Source: Morchella semilibera (Eukaryota; Ascomycota; Pezizomycetes; Pezizales; Morchellaceae). From it: a stretch of 64,000 nt of DNA. Positions 36,113 to 48,363 of this stretch are shown here, piece after piece; the first letter of the stretch is position 1, and each line of letters starts with the position of its first letter. The DNA lies in contig CM018606.1 in NCBI GenBank assembly GCA_009192285.1, positions 920,081-984,080 on the forward strand, written 5' to 3'. The position numbers and the translations under genes were made by a program. Under the pieces are notes generated by a model. It worked only from the letters and a program-made list of their open reading frames with translations, was not told the origin of the DNA and made no database searches.

Positions 36113-37128
36113 GACGAAGGAAATATACATATTTCTGTTTCATTTGTCGGTTTTTGGGTCATGTATTATATTATGATTGATTAGTTATATTAATGATGAA
36201 TAAATAAGATACCTACATACCTCTCTGAATCTCACAATATCATCCATACGGTGACCGAATACCAGAGCTTAATAAGATTTCTACATTCCACATCTCACTA
36301 AGACCTAGAGCATGTTAACTCTTAGGCATAAGTGCATGTAGGCGTATCAGTACCTTCTATTATTTCAATCGGCTGTGAATACCGGTGTGATAGTTTCTTA
36401 CCATTTCTATGTAGCATTGCTTGCAGGCTAGAGCCGCTGACTGACCAATTGATTGATTGGTACTTTATGGTCAGAGTCGCCAACATACTGTGGCAAGAGA
36501 TGAAATCGAGAGGAAGGCTATCAGCTTACGTTCTCAGCATCTGTTCCTTGCCCAGGGTTGCGTGAACATGTGCGGCGAACGTACAGCAAGATGTCCGAAT
36601 GGGGTGGGCATGGGACCAAGACGTGTACAAGTACAAGTAAGTTAATGTTCAGGGTAAGAATACCACACACACGGAAGCTTCTGCGTTCTCAAAGAAACAC
36701 ACCTCACTAGAACTTTACATACTTACATATAAGCAAGCACGGCCACATACTATCCCATAAGCTGTTACCTAAGTGCTGCCAACACGGGACAGCACTTCTC
36801 ACGCGTAAGCCACAGAATTGTAATGGGCAACTGTGATGTAATTCGTACCATTGGTGATGCAGAACTGTGCGGGCAATACCGGCTGCTACCAAAGATACCG
36901 TAAAAAAGCTATCACTATGTACCTTAGTCGAGGGATGTGTTGGTAAATACCGCTTCGGTTCCACTACCCTATCCGACATTGTATGAACGAAAGTAACTAC
37001 TGAGAAAAGAAAGGAAAAAACTCCATTATTTCAAAAACCTAGAATAACATGTACAGCATCGTTACCAACCACTTTTCCTTTGCCCCTACAAATCTATATC
37101 ATCTATTCGTCTGATTCCGCATCCAAAC
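36113..37128. other. Intergenic region between the membrane protein and NSA2
   Basis: AT-rich. No gene or clear repeat element was found. Confidence 0.5.
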
Positions 37129-38140
37129 TTAGACCAACAAGACCCTACACACACCCCACCCAATTAGTTCAAGATCCCCCAAAGGTAAAAGCAAACAAGC
37201 AAAAAGAAAACTCACGCATTGACACATCCATCGTTCTCCGGGTTATTAGTAATCTGCGCCCATCTACCCCAAACGACCTTTCCGCTGGCAGTGACCATAC
37301 CCAACTCCGAGACATTGACCTCAATGATGGTACCCTTCGTCAACACGCCCAACTGTGTATACATGGGACTCTGGGGGTTCTTCTTGACGCTCAACAACGG
37401 CAGCTGCACCGTCACTCCGAGCTCCGGATGCGTCACATTTGCCTTCTTGTACCTCAACCCCATGGGCCTAATAAACCTCTCATACTTGACGGGCCTTCTC
37501 GTGAAATCACTACCCACAAACGTCGGCTTCGTGATGACCCTCTTCCAGCCCTTCTTTGCCGTCTTCTTCCCCGTCTTGACGACCTTGAACATCTCCTCCT
37601 CACTAATACCACGGACCTTTGGCAGCGGCACGCTGAACTTTGCCGCCTTCTCCGCACGCTTCTGCTTGATTGCCGTGGAGAGCGCCTTGGCATTGGTGGG
37701 CTGGGAACGGTCGAGCAGGTAGGGTGGTAGCGGGTTTGCGGAGGGCTCGCTGGGGCCGTCGGATTTGACGTTCTTGGCCTCGTGCTGCTTGAGGGTCTTG
37801 CGGAGCTGGATCTTCTCGGCGTGGCGCTTTTTGGCGTAGAGTTTGGCGCGGAGACCTATGAAGTTTTGGGCATTCTGGGATGCTTTGTGGCTTTCACGGG
37901 CGGCCTTCTTGCGTCTGGGGGGATTGTTAGTAGGGATGGAGGGAGGGAGAGGTGGGTGAGAGGTGGGTGAGAGGTGGGTGAATATTTACTTTCGCTCATC
38001 GTGATCAAGCCTATATAATAGTGAAGATAATTAATTAGTATACTACTCTAGAGTATATATTGCTTAACTCAAGGGAATGGGAAATAGTACCTCTTCCCGT
38101 GAAGCTTCTGCCAGCGTTCGATATACTCGTTCTGAGGCAT
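37129..38140 (-). CDS. NSA2: Ribosome biogenesis protein Nsa2
   Basis: Four exons on the minus strand: 38140-38091, 38010-37990 (21 nt), 37914-37216 and 37129-37144 (16 nt), giving 261 residues. Nsa2 is a nucleolar GTP-pathway-linked 60S assembly factor, related in fold to eS8. Motifs: [78 protein letters not shown], and the C-terminal NDGCVNAVLLV, which needs the tiny last exon. Without it the frame would stop after CVNA inside a GTGAGT donor. Intron 2 carries three tandem GTGGGTGAGAG units. It is divergent from ORC1, with only 286 bp between the starts. Confidence 0.95.
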
Positions 38141-38426
38141 TGTGTTTTTTTTTACAGCTCTGTTGAATGCCCTAGATCTGTCGGCAGTTTAGTTTTAGTG
38201 GGGGGGGGGGGGGAGGTGAAGATACGTTTGAAGTTTTCCCACGAAATCTTGGCACGCTAAAAAAGAAATCCCACAAACACGCGAAATCCCTTGGCACTGA
38301 CCCTCCCAATTAATTAAGCGTTCCACACAATACGCGTCTCCCCTTTACCTTGGAGACTTCCGGACCTCCAGCAATTGAACGAACAATTCAACACCACACC
38401 CAAACTTCCCCCCCCTCCCTCCCTAG
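38141..38426. promoter_or_regulatory. Bidirectional promoter of NSA2 and ORC1
   Basis: 286 bp between divergent starts. It holds a G12 homopolymer (38200-38211) and no recognised factor site. Confidence 0.5.
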
Positions 38427-40975
38427 ATGCTCGCCGGCCTCTTCGCCTCCACAATGACCACAACGACGACGACAATGGCTTCGCACCCCGCCCCCAAATC
38501 AAAGTCCACAATCACCAAAGCACGCGCACTTCTCCGTGGCGTTGGCGTCGCGCGCGAAGACAGCGACGACGAGCTCGGCGACGAGGACCTCCCCTGGGAG
38601 TGGATCTACAGCGCCGAGCCCGACACATTCGACCAGGTCGGGCGGTCCGAGATCAACGGCAAGAAGCGGGAGATCATTGGCGCGCGCACAGGGGAGTTTG
38701 ACGTGCACGTGGGCGACTGTGTGTTCATCAAGGGCGATGGGCTGCAGGGCGAGGCGTACGTGGGCATGGTGTGCGAATTTGAGGACTCGGCGGAGGGAAC
38801 GGAGGATGATATGGCGGTCAATGTCATGTGGTTCTCGACCGAGTTCGAGATCAAGAACAAAGAGAAGAAGAGGATGGATTTCTTGCCAGTGAGTCCCCCC
38901 CCCCCCTTGGAGGAGAGAGCATTGCCGGTGGAAAGCTTTGAGGGCTATGGGGGGTGTGTGTATGCTGATAATGCGGGTAGAATGAGCTCTATATAAATCC
39001 TTCCTATAACCTGTGTCCGCTGCGCTCGATCAATGGGCGCGCAAAGATTCTGTCGCATAAAAAGTTCAATGCGCAGTTCCCGAATGGCGTCCCTAAAAAG
39101 TCCCGCGACTACGGCAAAGTCTTTATCTGCCGTCGCGGTTGCAACCCCCGAACAGCAAACTACACCCCCGAGCTCGACTGGGATATAATCTACAAAGGGC
39201 GCGATACAGATATCTTTGCAATTTGCGAGCTGGTAAAGCAGGGAACCAAGGCCACGAGGAAGAAAGCGCAGAAACACGCCGCGGCAGAGAACCGGGAGAA
39301 TCGGGTACGGCCAAAAAGAAGACGGAGAGAGACCTCAGTGGGCTCAGATGATAGTGAAGATCAGGATTTTATTAGAGAGGGAACAGTGGAGACAATACCC
39401 GAAGAAGACGAAGATGGAGAGGAGGACGACTTTGATGTCAATGATAATTTAAACCGGAAGATCAAAGCCCCCCGAACGCCGAGTAAGAGGCGTACAAATT
39501 TCACTTTCAGCACCCCAACACAAAAGAGCCTCCTCACACCCACTCGAAAGAACCTCCTCACCACTCCCACCCGCCGCACCCCCACCTCCGCACGCAAGTT
39601 CACAACCCCGACAAACCGCAAAATCACAATCAAGAAACCTCTCCTCTTCACACCCCTAAGCACGCGCACACTCCCCCATCTATCCTCGCCCTACGCCGCC
39701 GCCCGCCACCACCTCCATGTCTCCACCCTCCCCGCATCCCTCCCCTGCCGCGAAGCCGAGTTCAACGAAGTCTACACCCAGCTCTCCGCCGCAATCACAG
39801 AAGGCACTGGCTCCTGCATCTACATCTCTGGCACCCCCGGCACCGGAAAGACCGCGACTGTGCGCGAAGTAATAACACAGCTCCGACACCTGGTGGCGCT
39901 GGAAGAGCTCGACGATTTCACCTTCGTCGAGATCAACGGCATGAAAGTCACCGACCCGCACCAATCCTATTCCCTCCTCTGGGAAGCCATCAAAGGCGAC
40001 CGCGTTTCCCCCTCCCAAGCACTAGGCCTCCTCGAGTCCGAATTCAGCACACCCAGTCCGCGCCGCGTCCCCTGTGTCGTCCTCATGGACGAGCTCGACC
40101 AGCTCGTCACCAAGGGGCAGGGCGTCATGTACAACTTCTTCAACTGGCCCGGCGGGAAATACTCGCGACTCATTGTCCTCGCCGTAGCAAACACCATGGA
40201 CCTGCCCGAGCGCACGCTCAGCAACAAGATCAGCTCGCGCTTGGGGCTGACAAGAATCACCTTTCCCGGGTACACGTATGACCAGCTGATGACAATCATC
40301 CAGAGCAGGCTCGAGAGTGTCCAGGGCGACATTGTCGACTCGGACGCGATCCAGTTCGCCTCGCGGAAAGTGGCCGCCGTGTCCGGCGATGCCCGTCGGG
40401 CGCTCGACATCTGCCGCCGCGCCGTGGAGATGGTAGAGTATGCGCCCGCCGCGGCCGGCAGCGAGAACGAGGAGAACGAGGCTCCCAGCACCCGGCGGCT
40501 GAGTGGGAAGCTGGCCATGATGCGGGAGGATAATGACGATGGCCGCGGCGGCGGCGGGATCAAGGCGGGTGGAAGGGTGACGATTGCCACAATCAGGCAG
40601 GCGATCCTGGAGGCGACTAGCTCGCCGGTCCAGGTGTTCCTGAAGACGTGCTCGCTGTCGTCAAAGGTCTTTTTGGTGGCGCTGCTGGTAAGGTGCCGGC
40701 GCAGCGGAGTGGGCGAAAGCATATTCCGCGATGTGCTGGACGAGGCAGCGAGGATCGTCAAAATCCAGGAGATTGGGGTTGAAGAGCTCGGCGGTGGGGC
40801 TAGAGTTGGTGGGATCGAGGCTGCGGTGAAGGGCCTGGTGGAGGCCGGCGTCGTAGGGGTGGAGAAGAAGGGGAGCGGTGGGGGCCGCGTGCGGTTCCTG
40901 ATCAACGAGGAAGAAATCAAGGCTGCCCTCAAAGACGACAAGGAGATTGGCGCAGTTGTAGGAAGAGCCGGATAG
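38427..40975 (+). CDS. ORC1: Origin recognition complex subunit 1 (Orc1)
   Basis: Two exons (38427-38888, 38981-40975) give 818 residues from the first ATG; 38475 (MASHPAPK) is an equally likely start. Orc1 is the ATP-binding origin-licensing subunit in the nucleus. An N-terminal BAH domain (about residues 60-200: VHVGDCVFIKGDG, VMWFSTEFE, NELYINPSYN) is followed by a basic linker with four repeats of TPTRK/TPTRR-like motifs, likely CDK-type TP sites. The AAA+ domain then follows: Walker A SGTPGTGKTATV, Walker B CVVLMDELDQL, sensor 1 VANTMD, sensor 2 SGDARRALDICRRAV, and a C-terminal winged helix. The intron contains a C-run at its 5' end. Confidence 0.95.
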
Positions 40976-41454
40976 AGAATTATAGAGAGGGAGAGAGAAG
41001 CAGAGAAGGATAGGGCAGTATACACATTATTCGTATGCATCGTTTGTAGTCCCTGTTGTAGTAGAGTGACTGATACCTTATGATGAAAGAAGTATGGACT
41101 AATGGACCTTGATAATGACAGTTTCTTTCTTTATCTCTTTCTTTTTGTCTGTACAATGTATTTATCTATTTATTTTTATTATCTCTTTTTATAATTCACG
41201 GGTTTGGACTGGGCTGGACTGGGCTGGGCTGGGCTGGGCTGGGCTAGATCGGGTCTGTTTTTTGTTTGTCTTGGGGGATTATTATTTTGTTATATAAAGA
41301 TGTATCCGCCCCCCTTCAGCACGGCATAGACAAATGATACCAATGGCACCAGCAACTTTTAAACTCCCGTCTGCGCATCTCTCCCAAGCATACTGCGTGC
41401 CTCGTTCATTACATTAATCCAAACCCCCAAACCCAAGCGTCCGTCTATCCACCA
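40976..41454. other. Convergent intergenic region with GGGCT repeats
   Basis: A GGGCT tandem array lies at about 41217-41245, flanked by GGACTGGGCT variants. No gene seen. Confidence 0.5.
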
Positions 41455-41847
41455 CTACTCCTTCTCCAAATACTCCGCAATCTCATCATCACTGTCATTC
41501 TCCTCCTCCGCGAGCCTCGCCCTCTCCGCCGCCTGCGCCCTCTGCCTCCTCCTGAGCTTTGCGCCCCACGAGTCATCTTCACCGTCGCTCTCCTCGTCCA
41601 TGCCCGGCTTCCTCCTAGTGGCCATAGCCGCATGGCTCGACTCCTCGGTGGGGTCGATCTCGCGCGCGTGGTCCTTCTCCTGGAACTTTGCCTGCATCTT
41701 GAGGATGTACGGGCGCAGCAGGAGGTATCCGCCGATGATGATGACCATGCGGAAGATGTCGTGCGGGCGGTAGGACTTGCCGAGGAACTCGATCGTGTTG
41801 TCGGGTCCCAGGACGTGCGTTCTGATGTACGTAGTGATGGAGTCCAT
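41455..41847 (-). CDS. PGA2: Pga2-like ER/Golgi trafficking protein
   Basis: A single-exon 130-residue protein matching the size of yeast Pga2, needed for processing of Gas1 and alkaline phosphatase in the secretory pathway. One membrane segment (DIFRMVIIIGGYLLLRPYIL, about residues 29-48) is followed by a basic/acidic cytosolic tail with WGAKLRRRQRA and an acidic end (ENDSDDEIAEYLEKE). The order of RP(Y)ILK after the helix and the W-G-xx-RRRQ patch is typical of the family. The start is the first ATG of the frame. Confidence 0.85.
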   Translation of the reverse strand: MDSITTYIRTHVLGPDNTIEFLGKSYRPHDIFRMVIIIGGYLLLRPYILKMQAKFQEKDHAREIDPTEESSHAAMATRRKPGMDEESDGEDDSWGAKLRRRQRAQAAERARLAEEENDSDDEIAEYLEKE

Positions 41848-43970
41848 TTTTTGTGTGTGTATGTATGCGTGTGGTCTGAAGGGTCTTTGGGTGAGGCTTT
41901 TCTATTGTTTGGGAGAGGGAGAAGGGGAGGTTAGGGGTGAGGGAGTGAGAGAGAGGGAGTGAGAGAGTGAGAGTGAGAGAGTGAGAGGAAGAAGAGGAAG
42001 AAAAGCTTGCAAGGTGAGATCTGGTTTCTTTTCTGCAGTAGCTGGACCGTGCACCTCAAACTAGCTGTGCCGATTCTGCGGGTTCGATTTGAGGCAATTG
42101 ATTACCGTATCTAGTATGTATCTACTAGCGATGAAATGGCGCATATAAAGAAGTAACTACCAACTTGGTATCAGCTACTTTACTAATTGTCATCAGGATT
42201 ACACTCTATCATCTATTTCCAACGGTCCATGGGTCCTACATAGCTGGTGTCTTGGCAGCCTTCGAGGGAAGAAATTTCCGAAAAGCTGGTTGGTTGGTTG
42301 ACTGGTTGCACCGTACTGAGCTTGAGAACCACAGGCGATGTGACCGAGTGACAATACATGAATCTCATCTGCCCACTCACTACCGGGATTTATAGAGGTT
42401 TGTATTGTATACCCCTTATTTAGATCTACGGCGCCCTTTAGACACTACTTAATTCTGTGATTTACATATGGTACATGCAGGAATGGGCGTCTAGGGGTGT
42501 TTCTCAGGCCTTTCAAAGAGTGATATAACGATACCTCGCTCTCCTCAGGAAGATAGGCAGACCTTTATACCACAACACCACCCGCCGTAAGAAAACCCGG
42601 GTGACAATGGATGACCGAACCCACCCACCACCACCGACCCTGCACATCACCAACAAAGAAGAAACCCCAGATAAAAGCACAGAGCCCCTAAGCCCGTCAA
42701 GCGTAGCAGCCTCCCTCCCCCACCTATTCCCCACACTGCATTCACAACCCTACATAATCCCCATCACAAGGTATCACTCAACTCCCGCGGGTGAACATTA
42801 ATTACGGACCAACGAAGAAAGGCATCAAGGTTCAAATTCAGAGATATCGGTCTGGGTTACCAAATCAAACCCTTTCAACCGTTGATCATATCGCCAATTT
42901 TCTTTTCGTCTCACTACTCTAATCGGGCCCGTAACTACACATCCTTCATGGGGAAGAGAGCGTCGCTGGGGGGCCAAGAGCATCTTCGGTGCAGCAAGAG
43001 TTTCATCTCGAGCGGAGCCACGACCACCAAGATGTGTCTTCTGGGTGGTGGAGGGTTCCATCGCCCCCCTAGAACCGCTGTAGTGTATGCATCATGTCAC
43101 GTCACGCTGAACCACTCGAGCGGCACTTTACCTACGTTCGTTTTGAGCACGGGGGTGACGCATGATACACAGAATGGGCCTCATATCCCGGTGCCTGCGA
43201 GCAGCAGCCCGTCTCTCTGTAATTATATAGTGCAATGCTTAGGGAGACCCTATCCAGTCCACCCGATGAAGCAAACGGTGCGGATATATCCGCATATACA
43301 CCCAGTCCAGGGCTTTTCTAAGCCAATATTTTAGGAAGCAGAGCGTTACAATCACATATGCCAGCTACTACACATGCATGCATCCTTCCATCTCGACAGT
43401 CTCTGCAACAATTTCCGGTATTTTGGCGGGACTACATGTGTCTATATTAGGGGTTGTAGGCGCGATCTTATCACACCTCATTCTTTACATATCGGCCATA
43501 AAGGGAGGGCCCACCATATCCAGATAGTGGTGGCACAAGAGATTTATATACCCCGAGTTCTTCGGCGTCGCTGCTCACTACAAAGCGTCGAGGGTGTAAA
43601 GGCGCAACCTGATCATTTCCATGGAGAATATATGTGCCAAGACCGTGCCGACGACGTTAGCGGTACCCATATATAATATGCCATGTAAGGGAGAATTGCG
43701 GTGTTCTTCACATATTTTTTTAAATGCTAGAGGCGGGCAAAAATCACCTCTCCCTTCTCGGATACCTTGTCGCCCGTTATTTACACTCACTCGGATTAGC
43801 ATTGAGGGCTACATAAGCTAAGGACTTCATTGTTTTCTAGAGGCTCATTGGTTATGTAGATATGAAGGAATGCTCCCTGTCTTTATCTCTAATATCATTA
43901 CGAACGTCAAATGGATAAGAAATAATATGGAGGAAAGAAACGGTATAGTACATAGTGAAAATTCATGATA
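41848..43970. other. Intergenic region, no gene recognised
   Basis: A GAGAGTGAG low-complexity tract (41938-41995) lies in the PGA2 upstream region. The remaining 2 kb contains only short unrelated ORFs without domain features. Confidence 0.5.
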
Positions 43971-45068
43971 TTATCTCCTGTCTCTGTATCCCTCCCTTTC
44001 CTTCGACCCTGATCGTGACCGCGTTCTTGACCGCCTGCGTTTTCTGTACGGGTCATCATCTCTCCTTCGATCTCTTACCCTATCTTTATCTCTATCGTCC
44101 CACTTTCTATCATCCTTTCTTTTTAAAGAATCCACTGATGATGTATTGGATTTCCTTTCCCTATCCAACCCAGCCATTACCCTCTCTGCGGCACTACTAG
44201 CGCCCCTTCTTTCCTGACCTACTTGTAATGCAGTAGCCGGAACTGTTACCGACCCAGACGCACCGACGAAATCGATCGCCGACCTCTCCTGTGTTTGCCG
44301 TTTCTCCAATACCTCTTGCTGGCTCTTTGCGAGTCTAGGCGCAAAGGCTTCTTCGGGAAACCCTGTTGGGTCCCAAACTTCAGTAGACAGATTGGTTGCA
44401 TACTGATCGTCCCCACTGAGGCCCACAAATGCCGTGAGCTTTTCAAGCAAATTCGGGTTCCGCAGTGCCGATGAACGTAGGAGTTTTTCGTTAAAGTGGA
44501 TTCCCTGGCGCTTGAGCTGGCGAAAATGCTCGAACTTTGCCGCGGCCTCTTTGGGTTCGTCGCCGGGTGGGGAAGGGGGTATATCTGGAATTGATGTTGG
44601 AAAAGTTAAGGAGCGGATGGTCGCGCGGTTGAGGGAATACGGCGAGAGCTCCTCTTGGTTATAGAGTTGCGGGATTGGGGAGGGTGTTCGCGGTGGTCGT
44701 GAAGGTCCCATTACTGGACCTATCTCGTCAGCCTCTTGGGCACGCGTTGCTTTGTCGCTGGCTGATGTTGTTGTTGTGTCTGACCACTTTCTTTAGCGAT
44801 TTCGTCCTTAGAGTTTAGTCGGTAGGGAAGTCTGTTTGAGTGACACCTTTCAAATCCTCGGCACGAGCTTCTAGCAAGATTTCAGGAGTCGGGGGTGCCT
44901 GTGTATATGTCATGTCAGCGCTTGAACTACTATAACTCTAGAGAGCTATCTTAACAACATATGTACCTTTCCTATTTTCATTAACGGAGGACCAGAAGGC
45001 TCGTCTCGCTCTGGAGACTTTTGTTGTTCTTCCTCCTCGCTATCACTACCATATTCAACCAAGCCCAT
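43971..45068 (-). CDS. HCNGP / SAP30BP-like nuclear protein
   Basis: Three exons (45068-44967, 44898-44847, 44779-43971) give 320 residues. The protein opens MGLVEYGSDSEEEE, a hallmark of the HCNGP family (human SAP30BP, a transcription co-regulator also tied to splicing). The central HCNGP domain reads KFEHFRQLKRQGIHFNEKLL, RNPNLLEKLTAFVGL, and YATNLSTEVWDPTGFPEEAF. The C-terminus is Arg/Asp/Ser-rich (RDRRRDDDPYRKRRRSRTRS), like splicing-associated proteins. The middle exon is the least certain part: it is 52 nt and its 3' acceptor (GGTCAG) was chosen because it alone keeps the frame with a GTGTCA donor. Confidence 0.85.
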
Positions 45069-45306
45069 GGTGTGTATGTAAGGATTTTTTCCTTTGTGAC
45101 CGAATGGCAAAGGAAAGAGAGGTCTCGAACAATATACTGAATTGAAGCTCCAGGCCAAGAACATTGCGAAACACTACCATTACCCGGCCCACAAAGCCTC
45201 AACGCGCCCGTCAGCAGAGGCGGGCAACTCCAACGATTCACCCCGCCAAACGATACAGCTCCAGTCCATCCAACCCATTACACAGCACAACCATCTATTC
45301 CCAGCC
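45069..45306. promoter_or_regulatory. Bidirectional promoter of the HCNGP gene and proteasome beta-6 gene
   Basis: 238 bp between divergent starts. TGGCAAA at 45105-45111 resembles the 3' half of the yeast Rpn4 proteasome element (GGTGGCAAA), but two bases differ. Confidence 0.4.
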
Positions 45307-46356
45307 ATGTCTTTATCCAGTGTAGAGCCTCTCTCATTAGACCCCACATATTCTTTCGAAGCGTCGCAATCTAGAGGTCACTCAGGTGCTCCCAAGCAGC
45401 ACTCGTTCAACCCGTAAGCTCCCGCATAGTTCCCCCAGTCATAGAGTTCCATCTTTAAATATCAACTTTTGATATCGCACTCCATCAAGCTAATATCGGC
45501 TTGCTACAGCTACACTGACAATGGTGGAACTATTCTTGGAATTACTGGCGATGACTTCGTCGTGCTTGCCGGCGACACCAGACACACTTCCGGTTACAAC
45601 ATTAACTCCCGAACTGAGCGAAAGGTCTACCGACTAGGTGATGACAACAGCCTCATCTTGGCTACAGTTGGGTTTGGTGCGGACTCAAAGGATGTTGCAG
45701 AAACTATGACAAGGGCTGTTAATGTTAGTGTGCCATTCTACCACCTGCCAGTGGAAAAAACGTCTAACTGCGATGTTCAAATACTCTTTGTAGGACTTTA
45801 AATTCAACCAAAACCTGAAAGATATGACTGTAAGTGCGGCCGCGCAGTACCTATTCACTGTTCTGTACGGAAACAGATTCTTCCCCAAATACACACACTG
45901 TATCCTTGCGGGACTAGATAAAGATGGTACAAGGCACGGAACCCTAGACTTTCGTGGACACTAGTTGACAGGTTGTACTAGGCAAGGGTCGTCTATACTC
46001 CTATGATTCTATCGGCTCATACTCAAAAGAGGGCGAACGAAGAGCGGCTGCCGGTGCTGCATCATCGTTGATCGTCCCCTTCCTGGATAACCAGGTAATA
46101 TCACTTTTGGTTCCAAAGAATTACTTCGACTAACATCCTGCTAAAGGTTGAATTCAAAAATCAATACCTTCCTGCCTCTAATGGCACCCAAGAAAGGCCG
46201 ATTGAAGCCCTTCCTAAGGAAACTGTCATCAAGCTCGTCAAGGATGCATTTACTTCCGCCACCGAACGTCACATTGAAGTCGGTGACGGTCTACAAATTG
46301 TCACCGTCACAAGGGATGGCGTCTTTGAGGAGATGACGGAATTGAAGAAAGATTAG
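45307..46356 (+). CDS. PRE7: 20S proteasome subunit beta-6 (Pre7/PSMB1)
   Basis: Five exons (45307-45413, 45510-45723, 45794-45926, 45982-46094, 46147-46356) give 258 residues. This non-catalytic beta-ring subunit has a short N-terminal extension (residues 1-30, ending KQHSFNPYTDNGGT) and lacks the catalytic Thr after a GG cleavage seen in beta-1, -2 and -5. Typical blocks: GTILGITGDDFVVLAGDTRHTSGY, RKVYRLGDDNSLILATVGFGAD, AAQYLFTVLYGNRFFPKYTH, GKGRLYSYDSIGSY, and AAGAASSLIVPFLDNQV. The size fits beta-6. Confidence 0.95.
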
Positions 46357-48363
46357 TCTAGATGTCATCGGTGGGAAGTGGTTATCAAAGAGCGTTAGAT
46401 TCGGCTTTCTTTGTAGAATCGAAAATCAGATAACGTTTTTGCCAGGGTTTTCATATGGAAATGATTGGAATTACACTTTTAAAGGTTACCAGATCCGGTC
46501 ATATAAGCAACCCTCTATGATTTCACTAAACCTACCATGTGACAACCTAATAAAATCCCGTCAGCTTACCAAATTCTTAATATCAATTCTAGGAGGAGTC
46601 CTTATTGAATATATATCTAAATGAGCCGCTGGCGGAAAATAGGGCTCCATCCGGATATCCGAAGACGTTGTATTCGCTAGGCGACCCATTTAGTAAAAGT
46701 CGCCAATCCGTATAGATCCATTATCGATGCGGCTGCAGAGTTGGGGATTTAAATGGCAATTTAATATAGTGATGGTGCTCATTGCAAATCTTACGAGATA
46801 ATGTCAATAAATGTCTAAAAGTTATAATGATAATGATGGTCAAATATTGGTTGGGACGCAAAGAAACGGAGTTATCAGCCAAACAGGCTATTCCCCCCCC
46901 CCCCCCCCAGGCCCACCAGTCAAACATTACTTTGGGACCGTCCGGCAGTCCCCCGGCTTTACCATACAACGCCTGTTAGGCATGTGCAAATGGAAAGACG
47001 GGGTTTGAGTCTCCCGAACAAGAATGTAGTGACTGTGAAACCGAATATATTTAGTCTACCAAAAACCCCGTTTAGACTTACACCCGAACGAGCACTTGGA
47101 TTTTGTCGGGTTTTATCGGGTTTCGCGCACTACATCCACGACTAAACATCCGACCGTGGCTAGGGGCGCCCAAGGGAGCACATACATACATGTAGTAACT
47201 ACATGTAAATGTACTTTATGTACTATGTGCATCGCTGAACCAACCTGAAATTTTCCGGTGTAAAGATTGAGACCTCCTACGCAGAATACTGTTGCACCGA
47301 TAGCGTACTAAATTGCGGCCATTGCTGGTATTGTAATTAAATTTCGGGTCCTAGTATTCGAATATGTAGCTCGGGGAGTGAGTTGGGTCATCAAATATCA
47401 CTCGGTTGTATTCGAGATTTCTTGGCTATATCAGCTAGTCACTCTAAATACATTACATACCGCGCCAAAACTCGAAAACTGGCTACGTATATAAGATCGA
47501 AACTAGAGTAAATACAAACAGACACTCCCAGAGCTAAATAATACTTTCAGCCAATCGTTGTAGAGATAATCCCTGGACGGAGATAGTTTTTTCGAGTAGG
47601 TTGTCCCGAATCAGATCCAATTAGGCTTAGCGTCTTTGATAAATCAACTCTGTTTGGCAGCCAGTCTGAACAAAGTTTTATGGAATTAAGAGTTGGGAAT
47701 GGTTTTTAAAAACTTCGGTTTCCAATTGTCTAACAGAGCCGCTGCATAACGGAGTTTCGTATCTATGAAAACTGCCAAACGGATCCCTAATGTCCAGACC
47801 CGCTCAATCCAACGCATGATGTGAAGCTAAAACACTTTTGCGCACATATTTAATCTTTGCATAGCCTAGGACTATCTCTAAGTATCCAGTTTTCCTTTCA
47901 TTTCCCTTCATCTCATTATAGCAATCATTTGAAACCATTTTATGTAGCAGGAATGAAAAGTCTGGAACACCTGGGACTCGGTCACAGTAGAAGAAAACAA
48001 ATTATCTAGCAAAGAGTATCTAAGCCCGGATGGGGGAGTATACCAACCAACGAAAACCGGGTCCTATCTAGTCAAGAATTGGCTTTGATCTTTCAAAACC
48101 ATAGTACCAACCCCGAAACAATATCTTCAAAGTCTTATCGCCAAACATTTCTTTGCTGATCGTGCGCCTTTAGCATCGTCAAGTCAACAAATACAATCGC
48201 CGATATTTCTTTTGGAAATCCGCACAAAAAAAAGGGGGGGAAAGAAAAAGAAAAACAGCAAATCGCCACTTATCAAATAATACTTGTCTAGGGTATTCTG
48301 AAGTTTCTCTCATTACCAACTGGTCCCATGCAATGGCGCACTTATTTCTTTCGGATCTCGTCT
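46357..48363. other. AT-rich intergenic region
   Basis: Two kilobases without a gene. C-run at 46886-46899, two TACATGTA near 47188 and 47203, and one candidate foldback element at 47026-47133. Confidence 0.5.
47026..47133. repeat. Candidate foldback element, about 108 bp
   Basis: The left end GTAGTG...TGAAACCGA and the right end TCGGGTTTCGCGCACTAC are imperfect complements. TCGGGTTT is repeated inside the right arm. No clear target duplication. Confidence 0.35.

Noticed and set aside
39967-41040. 357-codon minus-strand ORF opposite ORC1
   Set aside because: A Ser/Pro-rich shadow of the ORC1 AAA+ frame.
42165-43821. Short ORFs at 42-43.8 kb
   Set aside because: No start context, no domains, and no splice partners that extend them.
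45105-45111. Rpn4/PACE proteasome element in the HCNGP-PRE7 promoter
   Set aside because: Only TGGCAAA fits; the preceding two bases differ from GGTGGCAAA, so it is weak.
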